Source: Aureitalea marina (GTDB lineage: Bacteria; Bacteroidota; Bacteroidia; Flavobacteriales; Flavobacteriaceae). From it: a stretch of DNA of 64,000 bases. The notes under the pieces were generated by a model, which was given only the letters and a program-made list of their open reading frames with translations, was not told where the DNA came from and made no database searches. Both the position numbers and the translations under genes were made by a program. Location of the stretch: contig NZ_MQUB01000001.1 in assembly GCF_002943755.1 (NCBI RefSeq), positions 652,501 through 716,500 of the forward strand. Direction: 5' to 3'. Below, piece by piece: positions 38,641 to 48,101 of this stretch (positions are counted from its first letter, which is position 1; every line of letters starts with the position of its first letter).

Positions 38641-39459
38641 ATGTCAAACAATCTACTAGCCGGAAAAAAAGGGATAATATTCGGTGCCCTGGATGAGAAT
38701 TCAATCGCCTGGAAAACGGCCGAACGCGTACATGAAGAAGGAGGGCAGATCGTCTTAACCAATGCGCCAATTGCCATGCGAATGGGGCAGATCAACCAAC
38801 TGGCCGAGAAAACGGGTTCCCAGATCATTCCTGCTGACGCGACCAAATTGGAAGACTTGGAAAACCTGGTAGATCAGGCCATGGAAATCCTGGGCGGTAA
38901 ATTAGATTTTGTACTTCACTCCATTGGTATGTCTGTCAATGTGCGGAAGGGAAAACATTATACCGAATCCAATTATGACTGGACTCACAAGGGATGGGAC
39001 GTATCTGCCTTGTCTTTTCACAAGACCATGCAGGTCCTGTATAAGAAAGATGCCATGAACGAGTGGGGTAGCATAGTTGCTTTAACCTATATGGCGGCTC
39101 AACGAGTATTTCCTGATTACAATGATATGGCAGATAACAAGGCTTATCTGGAGTCAATTGCGCGTAGTTTTGGCTATTTCTTTGGAAGGGATAAGAAAGT
39201 TAGGGTCAATACCATATCCCAGTCTCCTACACCTACAACCGCAGGTCAGGGAGTAAAGGGCTTTGATGGCTTCATTGCCTATGCAGAGAAAATGTCTCCT
39301 TTGGGTAATGCTACCGCTATGGATTGTGCCAACTATACGGTGGCCATGTTCAGTGATCTGACCAAGCGGGTAACCCTTCAGAATTTATACAATGATGGCG
39401 GTTTCTCCAATATGGGAGTGAGTGATGCTGTTATGGATGCATTTGTGGATTCACAATAG
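38641..39459 (+). CDS. fabI: Enoyl-[acyl-carrier-protein] reductase FabI
   Basis: FabI reduces enoyl-ACP in the last step of each fatty-acid elongation cycle and is the target of triclosan-type inhibitors. The 272-residue short-chain dehydrogenase has the FabI nucleotide loop KKGIIFGALDENSIAW (9-24), FVLHSIGMS, the catalytic Tyr-Lys pair in ALTYMAAQRVFPDYNDM and NKAYLESIARSFGYFFG, and the tail NLYNDGGFSNMGVSD. Has its own promoter and terminator. Confidence 0.95.
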   Translation: MSNNLLAGKKGIIFGALDENSIAWKTAERVHEEGGQIVLTNAPIAMRMGQINQLAEKTGSQIIPADATKLEDLENLVDQAMEILGGKLDFVLHSIGMSVNVRKGKHYTESNYDWTHKGWDVSALSFHKTMQVLYKKDAMNEWGSIVALTYMAAQRVFPDYNDMADNKAYLESIARSFGYFFGRDKKVRVNTISQSPTPTTAGQGVKGFDGFIAYAEKMSPLGNATAMDCANYTVAMFSDLTKRVTLQNLYNDGGFSNMGVSDAVMDAFVDSQ

Positions 39460-39483
39460 AATTTTCCTTCATCAATTTTGTTT

Positions 39484-39508
39484 AGCCCGGTACACCCGGG
39501 CTTTTTTG
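39484..39508 (+). terminator. Intrinsic terminator of fabI
   Basis: AGCCCGG, loop TACAC, CCGGGCT, then T-rich. It separates fabI from the promoter of the large secreted protein. Confidence 0.9.
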
Positions 39509-39563
39509 ATGAAAAATGCTGCTAAACCTATATATCGCAAGGGTTTTCATGGATATTTAATTC

Positions 39564-39596
39564 TTTGGTTTATTCCAGAAATTTTAGATACCTTTA
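39564..39596 (+). promoter_or_regulatory. Promoter of the large secreted protein (TTTG-N21-TACCTTTA)
   Basis: TTTG at 39564-39567, a 21-base spacer and TACCTTTA at 39589-39596, giving a leader of about 35 bases before ATG 39632. The last base of the -7 deviates from TAnnTTTG. Confidence 0.5.
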
Positions 39597-39631
39597 ACAC
39601 ATAATAACTAATCTTATTTAACTAATTGATT

Positions 39632-42178
39632 ATGAGAAAAATTACTCTATTTCTGAGTGCTTTATTCGTTTCGACTATTGGCTTTGCCCAGCTTTCGGCG
39701 AATAGCACCGGAGTTGCAGGAGTCACGACCAATCTAGAAAGAGGGGGCTCGGAGATCCTGCTCACTCATTCAAATGATCCAGCCACCATAGACGATGGTA
39801 TTTTCTGTGGCCCGGCTAACCCTGTGGCCTTGACATCTTTCCGGTCTTATGTTCTAACCGATTTTGGTATTACTGGAGATTTCAATGTTAACCGTATTCA
39901 ATATGGTTTCTTTGCTCTGGACGGTGTTCCTGGTTCTGGAGTTGATGTGACAGTCGAAGTGTGGACTACTGATGCAGCTTTTCCAACGGGCAATCTAACT
40001 TTATTAGCTTCAGCCACAGAAAATGTGACTGCCGCGGATGTCGGTCTTGTGCTTGAGACTGCAATTGATGCGACTGTACCCGCCGGTTCTGAAATGGTTA
40101 TTGCACTTCGGACACCAAATGACGGTTTGACGACTTTTTCTATCGGAGCAAATAATGCAGGACAAACTGCACCATCATGGATCCAAAGTTTGGATTGCGT
40201 TGGTGACGACGGGATTTACGATTTAGACGCCGATTTTGCGTTGTCGCAATCTTGGGTGCTTAATGCAGTAGGTGAAGAGACAGAGCCTGGCATTAGTTGT
40301 GATTCTAACAACTACGAAGCGACTGGTCTTCCGATCGACATAGACGGTGGCGACACCCAAACTGCCGATTGTGCTAATGCGCCAAACCTGGTCCCTGTGG
40401 ATGTTGACGCCATTGGTTTTGTCGGTATGGATGCAGAGATCGAAAATGTAGAAATTACAATTACCCACACCTGGGTATCTGATCTACAGATTTTCTTGGT
40501 CTCTCCTTCTGGAACAGAATTATTGCTGTCTGCCAATAACGGAGGAAGTGACGACAATTATGTAGCAACTGTATTTGAAGATGGTGCACCATCTATTGTT
40601 GGAGCATCTGCTCCATTTACAGGAACATTCTCTCCGGAAGGCGGAACTTTCGCCGATACCTTTATGGGTGAGAACGTAGGAGGAACCTGGAACTTGAAGG
40701 TTTGTGATGGTGCTTTTGGAGATACCGGACAGATCGTTTCTTTCGAAATGAATGTTTGTGCACAGCCATTCAACGATGTTTGTGATGACGCTTATGCACT
40801 GTCTTGTGGAGATGTTTATGCAGGAAGTACTGCCGGTGCAACGGACACGGCTGGAAATGATGGGCCTGATGTATATTTCTCTTTCACCGGAGAGGGCGAT
40901 CAGGAAGCTGTTACCCTTTCGCTTTGTGACGGTGGAACAGGTTTTGACTCAATCCTTTGGGTATTTACAGATTGTACCTTGAGTGAGTTAGTTGCTACCA
41001 ACGATGACTCTTGTGGATTACAATCAGAGTTAACTTTCGTATCTGACGGTTTTTCTACCTATTATATTGTTGTTGATGGGTTCTCCGGTAGTTCCTCAGG
41101 TGACTTCAGTCTTGAGGTAGCCTGTGGTCCTGTGACCAACGACTTCTGTGAAGGTGCCGAGTCTATCTCTTGTGGAGAGACTGTAACTGGGACAACCGAC
41201 GGCGCAACTGCTGACAACTCTGAACTATGTGGTGGTGAGTTCAATATCGGAAACGGTGTATGGTATACTTTCACTGACGATTTTGGTTTCTCATCTGACT
41301 ACACAGTTTCCCTGTGCGATGGAGGAACAACTTACGATAGCCAGTTAACCGTTTACGAAGGTGACGATTGTGGGAACTTGACCTGTGTTGGTGGAAATGA
41401 TGATTTCTGTGGACTTCAGTCTGAGGTTTCTTTCACTGGTGACGGAAACTCTACTTACTATATCCTTGTTCACGGATTTGGAGGATCAACTGGTAGTTAT
41501 AGCCTGAGCGTGAACTGTGATCCAATCCCACCACCAAACGATGATATCGAGAATGCTATCGACGTTGATGAGATCGGATTCCCTTACACTGATCCTGCTG
41601 TAGCCATGCCAGCGGCAACTACAGAAGATGGTAACCCAGTAGATTGTAATATCGATGGAGCCAATGGTGTATGGTATAAGTTCACTGCTACTGAAGCTGG
41701 TTTCGCTGAAGGCGAGATCGTTTCTCCAGCTGGATTCTCTACTGTTGTCTTCTTCCGCGCACCGGACGAAGATTCCTCTGAGGAAGATCTGATCCACATT
41801 CCGAACGGAAATAACCAATGTCTGCCTAGTACAACTGCGTCAATTCTTACTGTAGAAGGCCGTACGTACTATGTATTCGTTACCAACCAGGGAGGTGGAA
41901 CAGACATCAACTTGGATTCTGGTATACTGGGTGTAGAAGAGAATGGAATCGAAGGATTCACTTTCTCACCAAACCCAGCTAGCGATGTATTGACTCTGAA
42001 TGCTCTGGATGTAATCGAAAGAGCTACAGTTTATAACATCCTTGGTCAAGAGGTGATCGATAGAAACATCGATGCCACTACTGGTCAACTGAATGTATCC
42101 AGCCTTTCTGTTGGTACATATATTATGAAGGTGACTGTGAATGGTCAGGTAGGTACCTACAAGATCGTTAAGCAGTAA
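39632..42178 (+). CDS. Large secreted protein with P-domain, repeated beta-sandwich modules and T9SS sorting domain
   Basis: An 848-residue protein with signal peptide (MRKITLFLSALFVSTIGFAQ), a proprotein-convertase-type P domain near 230-375 (ITITHTWVSDLQIFLVSPSG; GGTWNLKVCDGAFGDTGQI), then two or three related modules of about 130 residues that share NDVCDDAYALSCGD-like starts, VSLCDGG, DSQLTVYEGDDCGNLTC and STYYILVHGFGGS. The end is a type A sorting domain (FTFSPNPASDVLTLNALD, last residues YKIVKQ). It is exported through type IX secretion. No catalytic domain is visible. Function unknown; adhesion or a processed surface protein is possible. The ATG at 39632 fits better than an upstream TTG (39626). 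Confidence 0.85.
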   Translation: MRKITLFLSALFVSTIGFAQLSANSTGVAGVTTNLERGGSEILLTHSNDPATIDDGIFCGPANPVALTSFRSYVLTDFGITGDFNVNRIQYGFFALDGVPGSGVDVTVEVWTTDAAFPTGNLTLLASATENVTAADVGLVLETAIDATVPAGSEMVIALRTPNDGLTTFSIGANNAGQTAPSWIQSLDCVGDDGIYDLDADFALSQSWVLNAVGEETEPGISCDSNNYEATGLPIDIDGGDTQTADCANAPNLVPVDVDAIGFVGMDAEIENVEITITHTWVSDLQIFLVSPSGTELLLSANNGGSDDNYVATVFEDGAPSIVGASAPFTGTFSPEGGTFADTFMGENVGGTWNLKVCDGAFGDTGQIVSFEMNVCAQPFNDVCDDAYALSCGDVYAGSTAGATDTAGNDGPDVYFSFTGEGDQEAVTLSLCDGGTGFDSILWVFTDCTLSELVATNDDSCGLQSELTFVSDGFSTYYIVVDGFSGSSSGDFSLEVACGPVTNDFCEGAESISCGETVTGTTDGATADNSELCGGEFNIGNGVWYTFTDDFGFSSDYTVSLCDGGTTYDSQLTVYEGDDCGNLTCVGGNDDFCGLQSEVSFTGDGNSTYYILVHGFGGSTGSYSLSVNCDPIPPPNDDIENAIDVDEIGFPYTDPAVAMPAATTEDGNPVDCNIDGANGVWYKFTATEAGFAEGEIVSPAGFSTVVFFRAPDEDSSEEDLIHIPNGNNQCLPSTTASILTVEGRTYYVFVTNQGGGTDINLDSGILGVEENGIEGFTFSPNPASDVLTLNALDVIERATVYNILGQEVIDRNIDATTGQLNVSSLSVGTYIMKVTVNGQVGTYKIVKQ

Positions 42179-42198
42179 GCTAAATAACTTCTAATAAG

Positions 42199-42232
42199 AG
42201 CCATCTATCCTCGGGTAGATGGCTTTTTTTTT
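42199..42232 (+). terminator. Intrinsic terminator after the large secreted protein
   Basis: AGCCATCTA, loop TCCTCGGG, TAGATGGCT, then a run of eight T. Directly followed by the glycosyltransferase promoter. Confidence 0.92.
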
Positions 42233-42235
42233 GAC

Positions 42236-42243
42236 TAATTTTG
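42236..42243 (+). promoter_or_regulatory. -7 promoter box of the glycosyltransferase (TAATTTTG)
   Basis: Exact TAnnTTTG, five bases before ATG 42249 and immediately after the upstream terminator. Confidence 0.6.
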
Positions 42244-42248
42244 CTCTC

Positions 42249-43250
42249 ATGAGCAGGAGTTACTCCTTTGTCGTTCCGGTTTTCAACAGACCAGACGAGA
42301 TCCAGGAATTGTTGGTGTCCATGACTCAGCAAACTACTGGCATCCCATTTGAAGTTGTCATTGTGGAGGATGGTTCTTCTCAATCCTGTGAGCACATCAT
42401 CAAACGATTTGACACCAAGCTAAATATTACCTATTTGGTCAAGGCCAATACGGGTCCCGGACATTCCCGCAACTACGGAATGGAAAGAGCGAGCGGTAAT
42501 TACTTCTTGATCCTGGACTCAGACTGCATTCTACCACCGGAGTATTTAGAAGAGGTAGATCGATATCTGGATAGTGATTTTCATCACTGTTTTGGAGGTT
42601 CGGATGCCGCCCATCCGGAGTTCAATGAATTTCAAAAAGCGGTCAGTCACGTAATGACCTCTTTTCTAACCACCGGAGGTATCCGCGGTTCTAGCAGGGC
42701 GGTTAGTCAATTTGAGCCACGCAGCTTTAATATGGGACTCTCCAGGGAAGCATACGAACAGAGTGGCGGATTTGGGCGCATCCATCCGGGAGAAGACCCC
42801 GATCTGAGTCTTAGGCTTCTTGAACAAGGTTATAAGACTACCTTCGTACCAAATGCATTTGTTTATCACAAACGAAGGATAGATCTTAATAAGTTCTATC
42901 GGCAAGTTCGAAAGTTTGGTCTCGTTAGGCCCATTATTAGCCTTTGGCATCCTAGCTCGGCCAAGATCACCTTTTGGTTTCCCAGTTTTTTTGTCTTGGG
43001 AGTGTTGATCAGTGTTCTCCTAGGAGTTCTTCAGAGTTCACTGTATATGGTTCCATTGTTGGTCTATTGCCTGCTGATTATGCTGGAGGCCTCTCTGCGT
43101 TCCGGAGGATTAAAGGTTGGAATATTAGCGGTGCTTGTCTTATTTGTACAGTTCTTTGGCTATGGTCTCGCATTTCTTGAGAGTACTACAAAGATCCGAA
43201 TCCTCGGGTCAGATCCAGAGAGCGCCTATCCCGAACTCTTTTTTAATTAA
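42249..43250 (+). CDS. Family 2 glycosyltransferase (membrane-anchored)
   Basis: A 333-residue GT-A enzyme: SYSFVVPVFNRPDEIQELL at the start, VVIVEDGSSQ, the metal-binding LILDSDCILPPEYL (DSD), and the acceptor-site GEDPDLSLRLLEQG near 178-191. Two or three hydrophobic segments follow at 240-310, anchoring it to the inner membrane. It transfers a sugar from a nucleotide donor; acceptor unknown, possibly an envelope polysaccharide or lipid. The start is ATG 42249, next to a TAATTTTG box; an earlier in-frame codon at 42219 lies in the terminator. Confidence 0.9.
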   Translation: MSRSYSFVVPVFNRPDEIQELLVSMTQQTTGIPFEVVIVEDGSSQSCEHIIKRFDTKLNITYLVKANTGPGHSRNYGMERASGNYFLILDSDCILPPEYLEEVDRYLDSDFHHCFGGSDAAHPEFNEFQKAVSHVMTSFLTTGGIRGSSRAVSQFEPRSFNMGLSREAYEQSGGFGRIHPGEDPDLSLRLLEQGYKTTFVPNAFVYHKRRIDLNKFYRQVRKFGLVRPIISLWHPSSAKITFWFPSFFVLGVLISVLLGVLQSSLYMVPLLVYCLLIMLEASLRSGGLKVGILAVLVLFVQFFGYGLAFLESTTKIRILGSDPESAYPELFFN

Positions 43251-43270
43251 TTTAGAGGAAAGTTCCCTTC

Positions 43271-44215
43271 ATGTCAGAATCTTCTCAATTCAAAAAATCG
43301 AGACCCAGGATCTTCTTCCTATTCCTATTGCTGTCCTTTGTCTTTTGGATGATGGCGCGCTCTTCAAGAGAAAATTCGAGTAGAATGGAACTTGCTCTGG
43401 CCTATGAGAATGTTCCGGAGAATAGCACCGTTTCGGCAGTAGCACCACAGTTTTTGGTAGCAGAGATCAGGACGACAGGTTTTCAGTCGTTGTTCTATAA
43501 ATTAAAATCACCAGAGCTTAAGATCAATGTCGGGGTTTATGCGGCTCCAGAAGATACCCTGGTCGTAATCGGCAAGGAAGAACTTCGGCAAATGATCGGG
43601 CGTCAATTGGGACAGGATGGAGAACTCAGGTATTTAGCGGGAGAAGACTTAACCATACCGTTAGAGCGCATAATTAGAAAACGCCTACCTATAGTAGCGG
43701 ATATTCAGTTGGCTTTTGAAAAAGGATTTCGGCCTATTGGACAGCCTAATGTTCAACCAGATTCGGTCACTTTGACTGGTCCTCAAAAGTTAATGGAATC
43801 TATTCAGGAGGTTCGCACACAACCGATAGAAGGAGAGAATATCAATTCTAATGTGCAGCGGAACAGCCAGTTTGTACTTCCCGCAGGCTTGCAATCTGAT
43901 TATTCTTCTCAAGAGGTCACTGTAGAACTCAATGTATCGGAGTTCATTGAAAAACAAATTCAGATCAGCCCACAAATAATAAACTTGCCTCCAGAGACAG
44001 AAATACGGTTGATCCCGGAAACGGTCAAGGTGACCTTCGATATTTCTGTGGATCAATTCAACGCGGTAGGTCCAGATGATTTTGTGGTGATCTGCGACTT
44101 CAATGAAAGAAACGATCAGGAAAATTTCATGATCCCCAGGATCGATCAATATCCCGAAATGGTACAACGGGTAGAATTGGCAGATAAAAAGATCGACTAT
44201 TTGATCTTCAAATGA
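43271..44215 (+). CDS. YbbR-like (CdaR-type) domain protein
   Basis: A 314-residue protein with an N-terminal membrane helix (about 12-28, RIFFLFLLLSFVFWMM) and extracytoplasmic YbbR-like repeats (around 35-100, RLPIVADIQLAFEKGFRPIG; LTGPQKLMESIQEVRTQPI; VTVELNV; FDISVDQF). YbbR domains occur in CdaR, which modulates diadenylate cyclase, but no cdaA is in view. In Bacteroidota it is regularly followed by coaE, as here (start overlapping the stop by 4 bases). Confidence 0.85.
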   Translation: MSESSQFKKSRPRIFFLFLLLSFVFWMMARSSRENSSRMELALAYENVPENSTVSAVAPQFLVAEIRTTGFQSLFYKLKSPELKINVGVYAAPEDTLVVIGKEELRQMIGRQLGQDGELRYLAGEDLTIPLERIIRKRLPIVADIQLAFEKGFRPIGQPNVQPDSVTLTGPQKLMESIQEVRTQPIEGENINSNVQRNSQFVLPAGLQSDYSSQEVTVELNVSEFIEKQIQISPQIINLPPETEIRLIPETVKVTFDISVDQFNAVGPDDFVVICDFNERNDQENFMIPRIDQYPEMVQRVELADKKIDYLIFK

Positions 44216-44798
44216 TGGTAGTCGGTTTAACAGGGGTATCGGTAGTGGAAAGACCACAGTTGCGGAAATGTTCCTGGAATTGGGTGTTCCTGTTTATATT
44301 GCCGACGATAGGGCCAGGGAACTCACCAATACGTCCGAGCGGATCAAAATCGGAATCATTGAACTTTTTGGTAAGGAGGCCTATCGTCAGGGTGAGTTAG
44401 ACCGGGCATATGTGGCCGCTAAAGTGTTCAAGGATAGATCCTTACTAAACGATCTCAATACTATAATTCATCCTGTTGTGGGAGAGGACTTCTTAACCTG
44501 GAGCCGGCAGCAGCAGGCACCTTATGTGATCAAGGAGGCCGCCATCCTTTTTGAGAGTGGGAGTTACAAGGGCTGTGATCAGATTATCTTGGTAACTGCC
44601 GATCTCAAGGAGCGAATCCGTCGAATCCTTCTTCGTGACCAGACCACCAAGGAGGAGATCCTGGATCGTATGGCGAATCAATGGTCAGATGAAAAGAAGT
44701 CCGAAATGTCAGACTTCATTATCGAGAACAACCAATTGGAAAGCACTAGGGCCCAGGTGGAAAGGATCCATTTGCAGTTACTCGAAAAGTCGCGCTAG
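44212..44798 (+). pseudogene. coaE: Dephospho-CoA kinase CoaE, frameshifted in its P-loop (likely sequence error)
   Basis: CoaE phosphorylates dephospho-CoA in the last step of CoA synthesis and is essential. Frame 1 gives MMVVGLTG, then the frame changes to GIGSGKTTVAEMFLELGVPVYIADD, exactly in the Walker A motif. The G run 44233-44236 has four G; five would restore the usual GLTGGIGSGKT and a 195-residue protein. Later family features are intact: LNTIIHPVV, KEAAILFESG, IILVTADLKERIRRILLRD. The start is ATG 44212 or 44215, overlapping the YbbR gene. A one-base homopolymer error is the simplest reading. Confidence 0.9.
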
Positions 44799-44857
44799 GA
44801 CTGCGCTTGCGGTGTTAACATTTGGTTAAACCGCCAATCCTCTAAATGTTAAAATAC

Positions 44858-44865
44858 TACTTTTG
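44858..44865 (+). promoter_or_regulatory. -7 promoter box of the two-component operon (TACTTTTG)
   Basis: Exact TAnnTTTG, four bases before ATG 44870. Confidence 0.6.
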
Positions 44866-44869
44866 AGTG

Positions 44870-46435
44870 ATGAACAAAAAGCTTTTTGCTGTCCTGATCG
44901 CGCTAATGAGCCTCGCATTGCTTGGGATCATATTCGTTCAGGGATATTGGATTCGAAATTCTTACCAGCAAAAGGAGGATCAGTTCACCATTGATGTTCG
45001 GCAGGTATTGATCGAAGTATCCCGTAGGATCCAACTGCGGGAGGTGGAAGATTATTATGCCGTATACAGTTCTTTGGCAGACAGTGTTGATATACCCGAT
45101 AATGTCACCCTGACCGAGTTGGTGTACACCACAGAAGATGAAGATAAGAACGAGACAGTTATTTATACGGATCGAATTATAGAGGAAGATTTTAAACTCT
45201 CTTCAACTTTGTTCGATACGGAATTGGATTCCATTGATTTCAAAAAGATCACCAATAAAAAGAAGACCACTCGAATTGTAAGTGGATTGGACGGACGGGG
45301 CGCCCCCCAAGAGACCATGGTTGAGTCCTTTAGTCGGTTGAGGGATTATGAGCGTGGCCAATTTGAGGAGGCCTTCAAGAATATTTCTGCCAAGACCCCT
45401 ATTCACAAGCGGGTCCAAGGAGAAGAGATCGAGCAATTGCTTCAGGAAGAACTGCTTAACCGCGGGTTGGCTACCAGTTTTGAATATGCGGTATACAGCA
45501 AGACATTAGCCACCAAGATCCGTTCCCGCAATTTCGAATTGGATCCAAAGAGCACCTATGGAGTTCCGTTGTTTGTGAACGATGATCTGAACACCAGTTA
45601 CAGGCTTTATGTCAACTTTTCCGAAAAGCGAAAGGAAGTTTTTGGCGAAATTCTTGGGATGGCAATTTTGTCCATCATTTTCACCTCAATCATCATATTA
45701 GCATATGCCAGTGCGCTCTCACAGCTATTTAAGCAACGGCAGATCTCCCAGATCAAGAGTGATTTCATCAACAATATGACGCATGAGTTCAAAACTCCCA
45801 TTGCAACGATCAACCTGGCATTAGATGCGATGAAAAACCCTATGGTCGCAGACAACAAGGAGTTTGTTTCCAAGTATATGAAGATGATCCGGGACGAGAA
45901 CAGACGGATGCATGCCCAGGTAGAAAATGTATTGCGTATCTCAAAACTGGAGAAGAATGAATTGGACCTGCCTAAGGAAAGAATCAAACTCCACGATTTG
46001 ATCGAGGAGGCTGTGGGGCATGTCAGTTTGATTGTAGAGGACAGAGGAGGTTATATCAAAACGCATTTAGGTGCGCTCAAGTCGTCGATATTAGCCAATC
46101 GTCATCATATGGTTAATGTGATAACCAATGTGTTAGACAATGCTATCAAGTATTCTGAGGAAGTGCCAAAGATCGACTTATATACCGAAAATGTTAAAAA
46201 TAGTATTATCTTAAAGGTAAGGGATCAGGGTATTGGGATGACCAAGTCTGTTCAGAAACGGATCTTTGAGAAATTTTACCGGGAACACACCGGCGATATC
46301 CACAATGTGAAGGGCCACGGGCTAGGTTTAGCCTATGTTAAAAGGATCCTGGACGATCACGATGCCGAGATCTATGTGGAAAGCGAAAAAGGAAAAGGAA
46401 GCACATTTGTCATTAAAGTACAGTTAATATCATAG
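44870..46435 (+). CDS. Sensor histidine kinase (RprX-like)
   Basis: A 521-residue membrane sensor: TM1 about 5-25, a periplasmic domain of some 230 residues (30-258), TM2 about 260-283, then HisKA with the phospho-acceptor His305 (NNMTHEFKTPIATI) and the HATPase domain (N box NVLDNAIKYS, G1 VRDQGIGM, F box IFEKFYREHTG, G2 GHGLGLAYVKR). The ATG at 44870 is chosen over a GTG at 44867. With the following regulator (4-base gap) it resembles the RprX/RprY pair of Bacteroidota. Signal unknown. Confidence 0.92.
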   Translation: MNKKLFAVLIALMSLALLGIIFVQGYWIRNSYQQKEDQFTIDVRQVLIEVSRRIQLREVEDYYAVYSSLADSVDIPDNVTLTELVYTTEDEDKNETVIYTDRIIEEDFKLSSTLFDTELDSIDFKKITNKKKTTRIVSGLDGRGAPQETMVESFSRLRDYERGQFEEAFKNISAKTPIHKRVQGEEIEQLLQEELLNRGLATSFEYAVYSKTLATKIRSRNFELDPKSTYGVPLFVNDDLNTSYRLYVNFSEKRKEVFGEILGMAILSIIFTSIIILAYASALSQLFKQRQISQIKSDFINNMTHEFKTPIATINLALDAMKNPMVADNKEFVSKYMKMIRDENRRMHAQVENVLRISKLEKNELDLPKERIKLHDLIEEAVGHVSLIVEDRGGYIKTHLGALKSSILANRHHMVNVITNVLDNAIKYSEEVPKIDLYTENVKNSIILKVRDQGIGMTKSVQKRIFEKFYREHTGDIHNVKGHGLGLAYVKRILDDHDAEIYVESEKGKGSTFVIKVQLIS

Positions 46436-46439
46436 TATT

Positions 46440-47156
46440 ATGGAATCAGAGAATAAGAAAATTCTGCTTGTAGAGGACGATCCAAATTTTGGAACAGTTC
46501 TTAAAGATTACCTATCCATGAACGGATACGATGTGACTCACGCCAAAAATGGTATGGAGGGCTTCGAGAAGTTCAAGAAAGATGATTTCGACCTCTGCAT
46601 CCTGGATGTCATGATGCCCTATAAGGACGGATTCACCCTTGCCAAGGAGATCCGTGAAAAGAACGAAGAAGTTCCCATTATATTCCTCACCGCCAAAGCG
46701 ATGAAGGAAGATGTGTTGAAAGGCTATAAAGTGGGAGCAGACGACTATCTGAATAAACCCTTCGACAGTGAAGTTCTTCTGATGAAGATCAAGGCCATTA
46801 TCCAGAGAAAGTCTACGGATTCCCTGGCAGACAGCAAACAATTCGAATTCCAGATTGGGAATTTCCATCTCAATTCCAAGCTGCGCTTTCTCACCTACAA
46901 GGACGAGGCGCCAACAAAATTATCTCCTAAGGAGAATGATCTGTTACGCTTGCTGGCCCTACATAAGAATGATCTGATGCCGCGAGAGTTGGCGCTTACC
47001 AAAATCTGGCGCGACGATAACTATTTCACCTCCCGCAGTATGGATGTGTATATCGCCAAGCTCAGGAAGTACTTGAGCCATGACGATGGGGTAGAGATCA
47101 TCAATATTCACGGAGAGGGCTTCCGTCTGGTGGTCAAAGATGAGGTGGATCAGTAA
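46440..47156 (+). CDS. Response regulator, OmpR/PhoB family (RprY-like)
   Basis: A 238-residue regulator: receiver domain (5-115) with phospho-acceptor Asp56 (LCILDVMMPYKDG), TAKAMKEDVLKGY and the conserved Lys in YLNKPF, then a winged-helix DNA-binding domain (140-235, LSPKENDLLRLLALH; SRSMDVYIAKLRKYL; NIHGEGFRL). It directly follows the kinase gene and is expected to be its partner. Terminated by the hairpin at 47176. Confidence 0.95.
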   Translation: MESENKKILLVEDDPNFGTVLKDYLSMNGYDVTHAKNGMEGFEKFKKDDFDLCILDVMMPYKDGFTLAKEIREKNEEVPIIFLTAKAMKEDVLKGYKVGADDYLNKPFDSEVLLMKIKAIIQRKSTDSLADSKQFEFQIGNFHLNSKLRFLTYKDEAPTKLSPKENDLLRLLALHKNDLMPRELALTKIWRDDNYFTSRSMDVYIAKLRKYLSHDDGVEIINIHGEGFRLVVKDEVDQ

Positions 47157-47175
47157 TCGATGATCACTAAAATAT

Positions 47176-47203
47176 AAACGGCTCTAAGGGGCCGTTTTTT
47201 TTT
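47176..47203 (+). terminator. Intrinsic terminator of the two-component operon, overlapping the miaA stop
   Basis: AAACGGC, loop TCTAAGGG, GCCGTTT, then T. The loop holds the miaA stop codon (47184-47186), so the right arm is coding for miaA on the other strand. Confidence 0.85.
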
Positions 47204-48101
47204 GGATATGGTCGATGATGACCTGGATATCCACCTGGTAGTCGAACCAGCTCACTCTTGGATCTCTGCGGAACCAGGTAAATTGCCGCTTGGCAAAACG
47301 TCTGCTGTTCTTTTTGATCTCTGAAATGGCCATATCCAGATCAGATTGGCCGTCTAGATAGCTAAACAGCTCTTGGTAACCTACAGTTTGTAATGCATTG
47401 AGATCTTTTTTCGGATGTAGTGACTTGACTTCTGACAACAATCCTTCTTCCATCATCAGATCTACCCTTCGGTTGATCCGATCGTAGACGATCTCCCGGT
47501 CGGCTTCCAAGCCGATCATTATGATCTCAAAGGGACGTTGTGCTTTCTTGTTGTTCCTAAAGCTTGAATACGATTGACCACTACTTATACAAATCTCCAA
47601 GGCTCGGATCAGCCGATGGGGGTTCTGAAGATCCACTTGTTTGTAGTATTCAGGATCCAATTGCTTCAGCTGCCGTTGCAGTTCCTCAATTCCTTTTTCG
47701 CGGTATAGGGCATTGATCTCTTCCCGAATTCCGGGTGCAACATCGGGAAACTCATCCAGTCCATCTAATACGGCTTGAACATAGAGACCAGACCCTCCAA
47801 CCAGCACGGCGACCTTGTTTTCGGTGAAGAGCGCATCAAGTCTTTCCATTGCGTCTCGCTCAAAATCACCCACGCTGTATGGTTTGTCTATGGAAATATG
47901 CTGTATGAAGTGGTGTTTGACCAGACTTAGTTCCTCCTTAGTCGGAACAGCGGTACCAATAGACATTTCTTTGTAGAATTGACGGGAATCTGCAGAGAGG
48001 ATCTCAGTGTTATAGTGTTCGGCCAGTTGAATCGCCCGAACGGTTTTGCCGATTGCGGTTGGACCGACCACCGCGATAAGCAGGGGAGAAGACTGTTGCA
48101 T
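47184..48101 (-). CDS. miaA: tRNA dimethylallyltransferase MiaA
   Basis: MiaA adds a dimethylallyl group to A37 of tRNAs reading UNN codons. The 305-residue enzyme has the P-loop VVGPTAIGKT (11-20), the catalytic Asp38 in SADSRQFY, and GTAVPTKEEL, VGGSGLYVQAVLDGLDE, RLIRALEI and FAKRQFTWFRRD. I start it at ATG 48101 (MQQSSPLL), which shares one base with the stop of the K+ channel gene. The 3' end overlaps the terminator of the opposing operon. Confidence 0.96.
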   Translation of the reverse strand: MQQSSPLLIAVVGPTAIGKTVRAIQLAEHYNTEILSADSRQFYKEMSIGTAVPTKEELSLVKHHFIQHISIDKPYSVGDFERDAMERLDALFTENKVAVLVGGSGLYVQAVLDGLDEFPDVAPGIREEINALYREKGIEELQRQLKQLDPEYYKQVDLQNPHRLIRALEICISSGQSYSSFRNNKKAQRPFEIIMIGLEADREIVYDRINRRVDLMMEEGLLSEVKSLHPKKDLNALQTVGYQELFSYLDGQSDLDMAISEIKKNSRRFAKRQFTWFRRDPRVSWFDYQVDIQVIIDHIQKKTAP

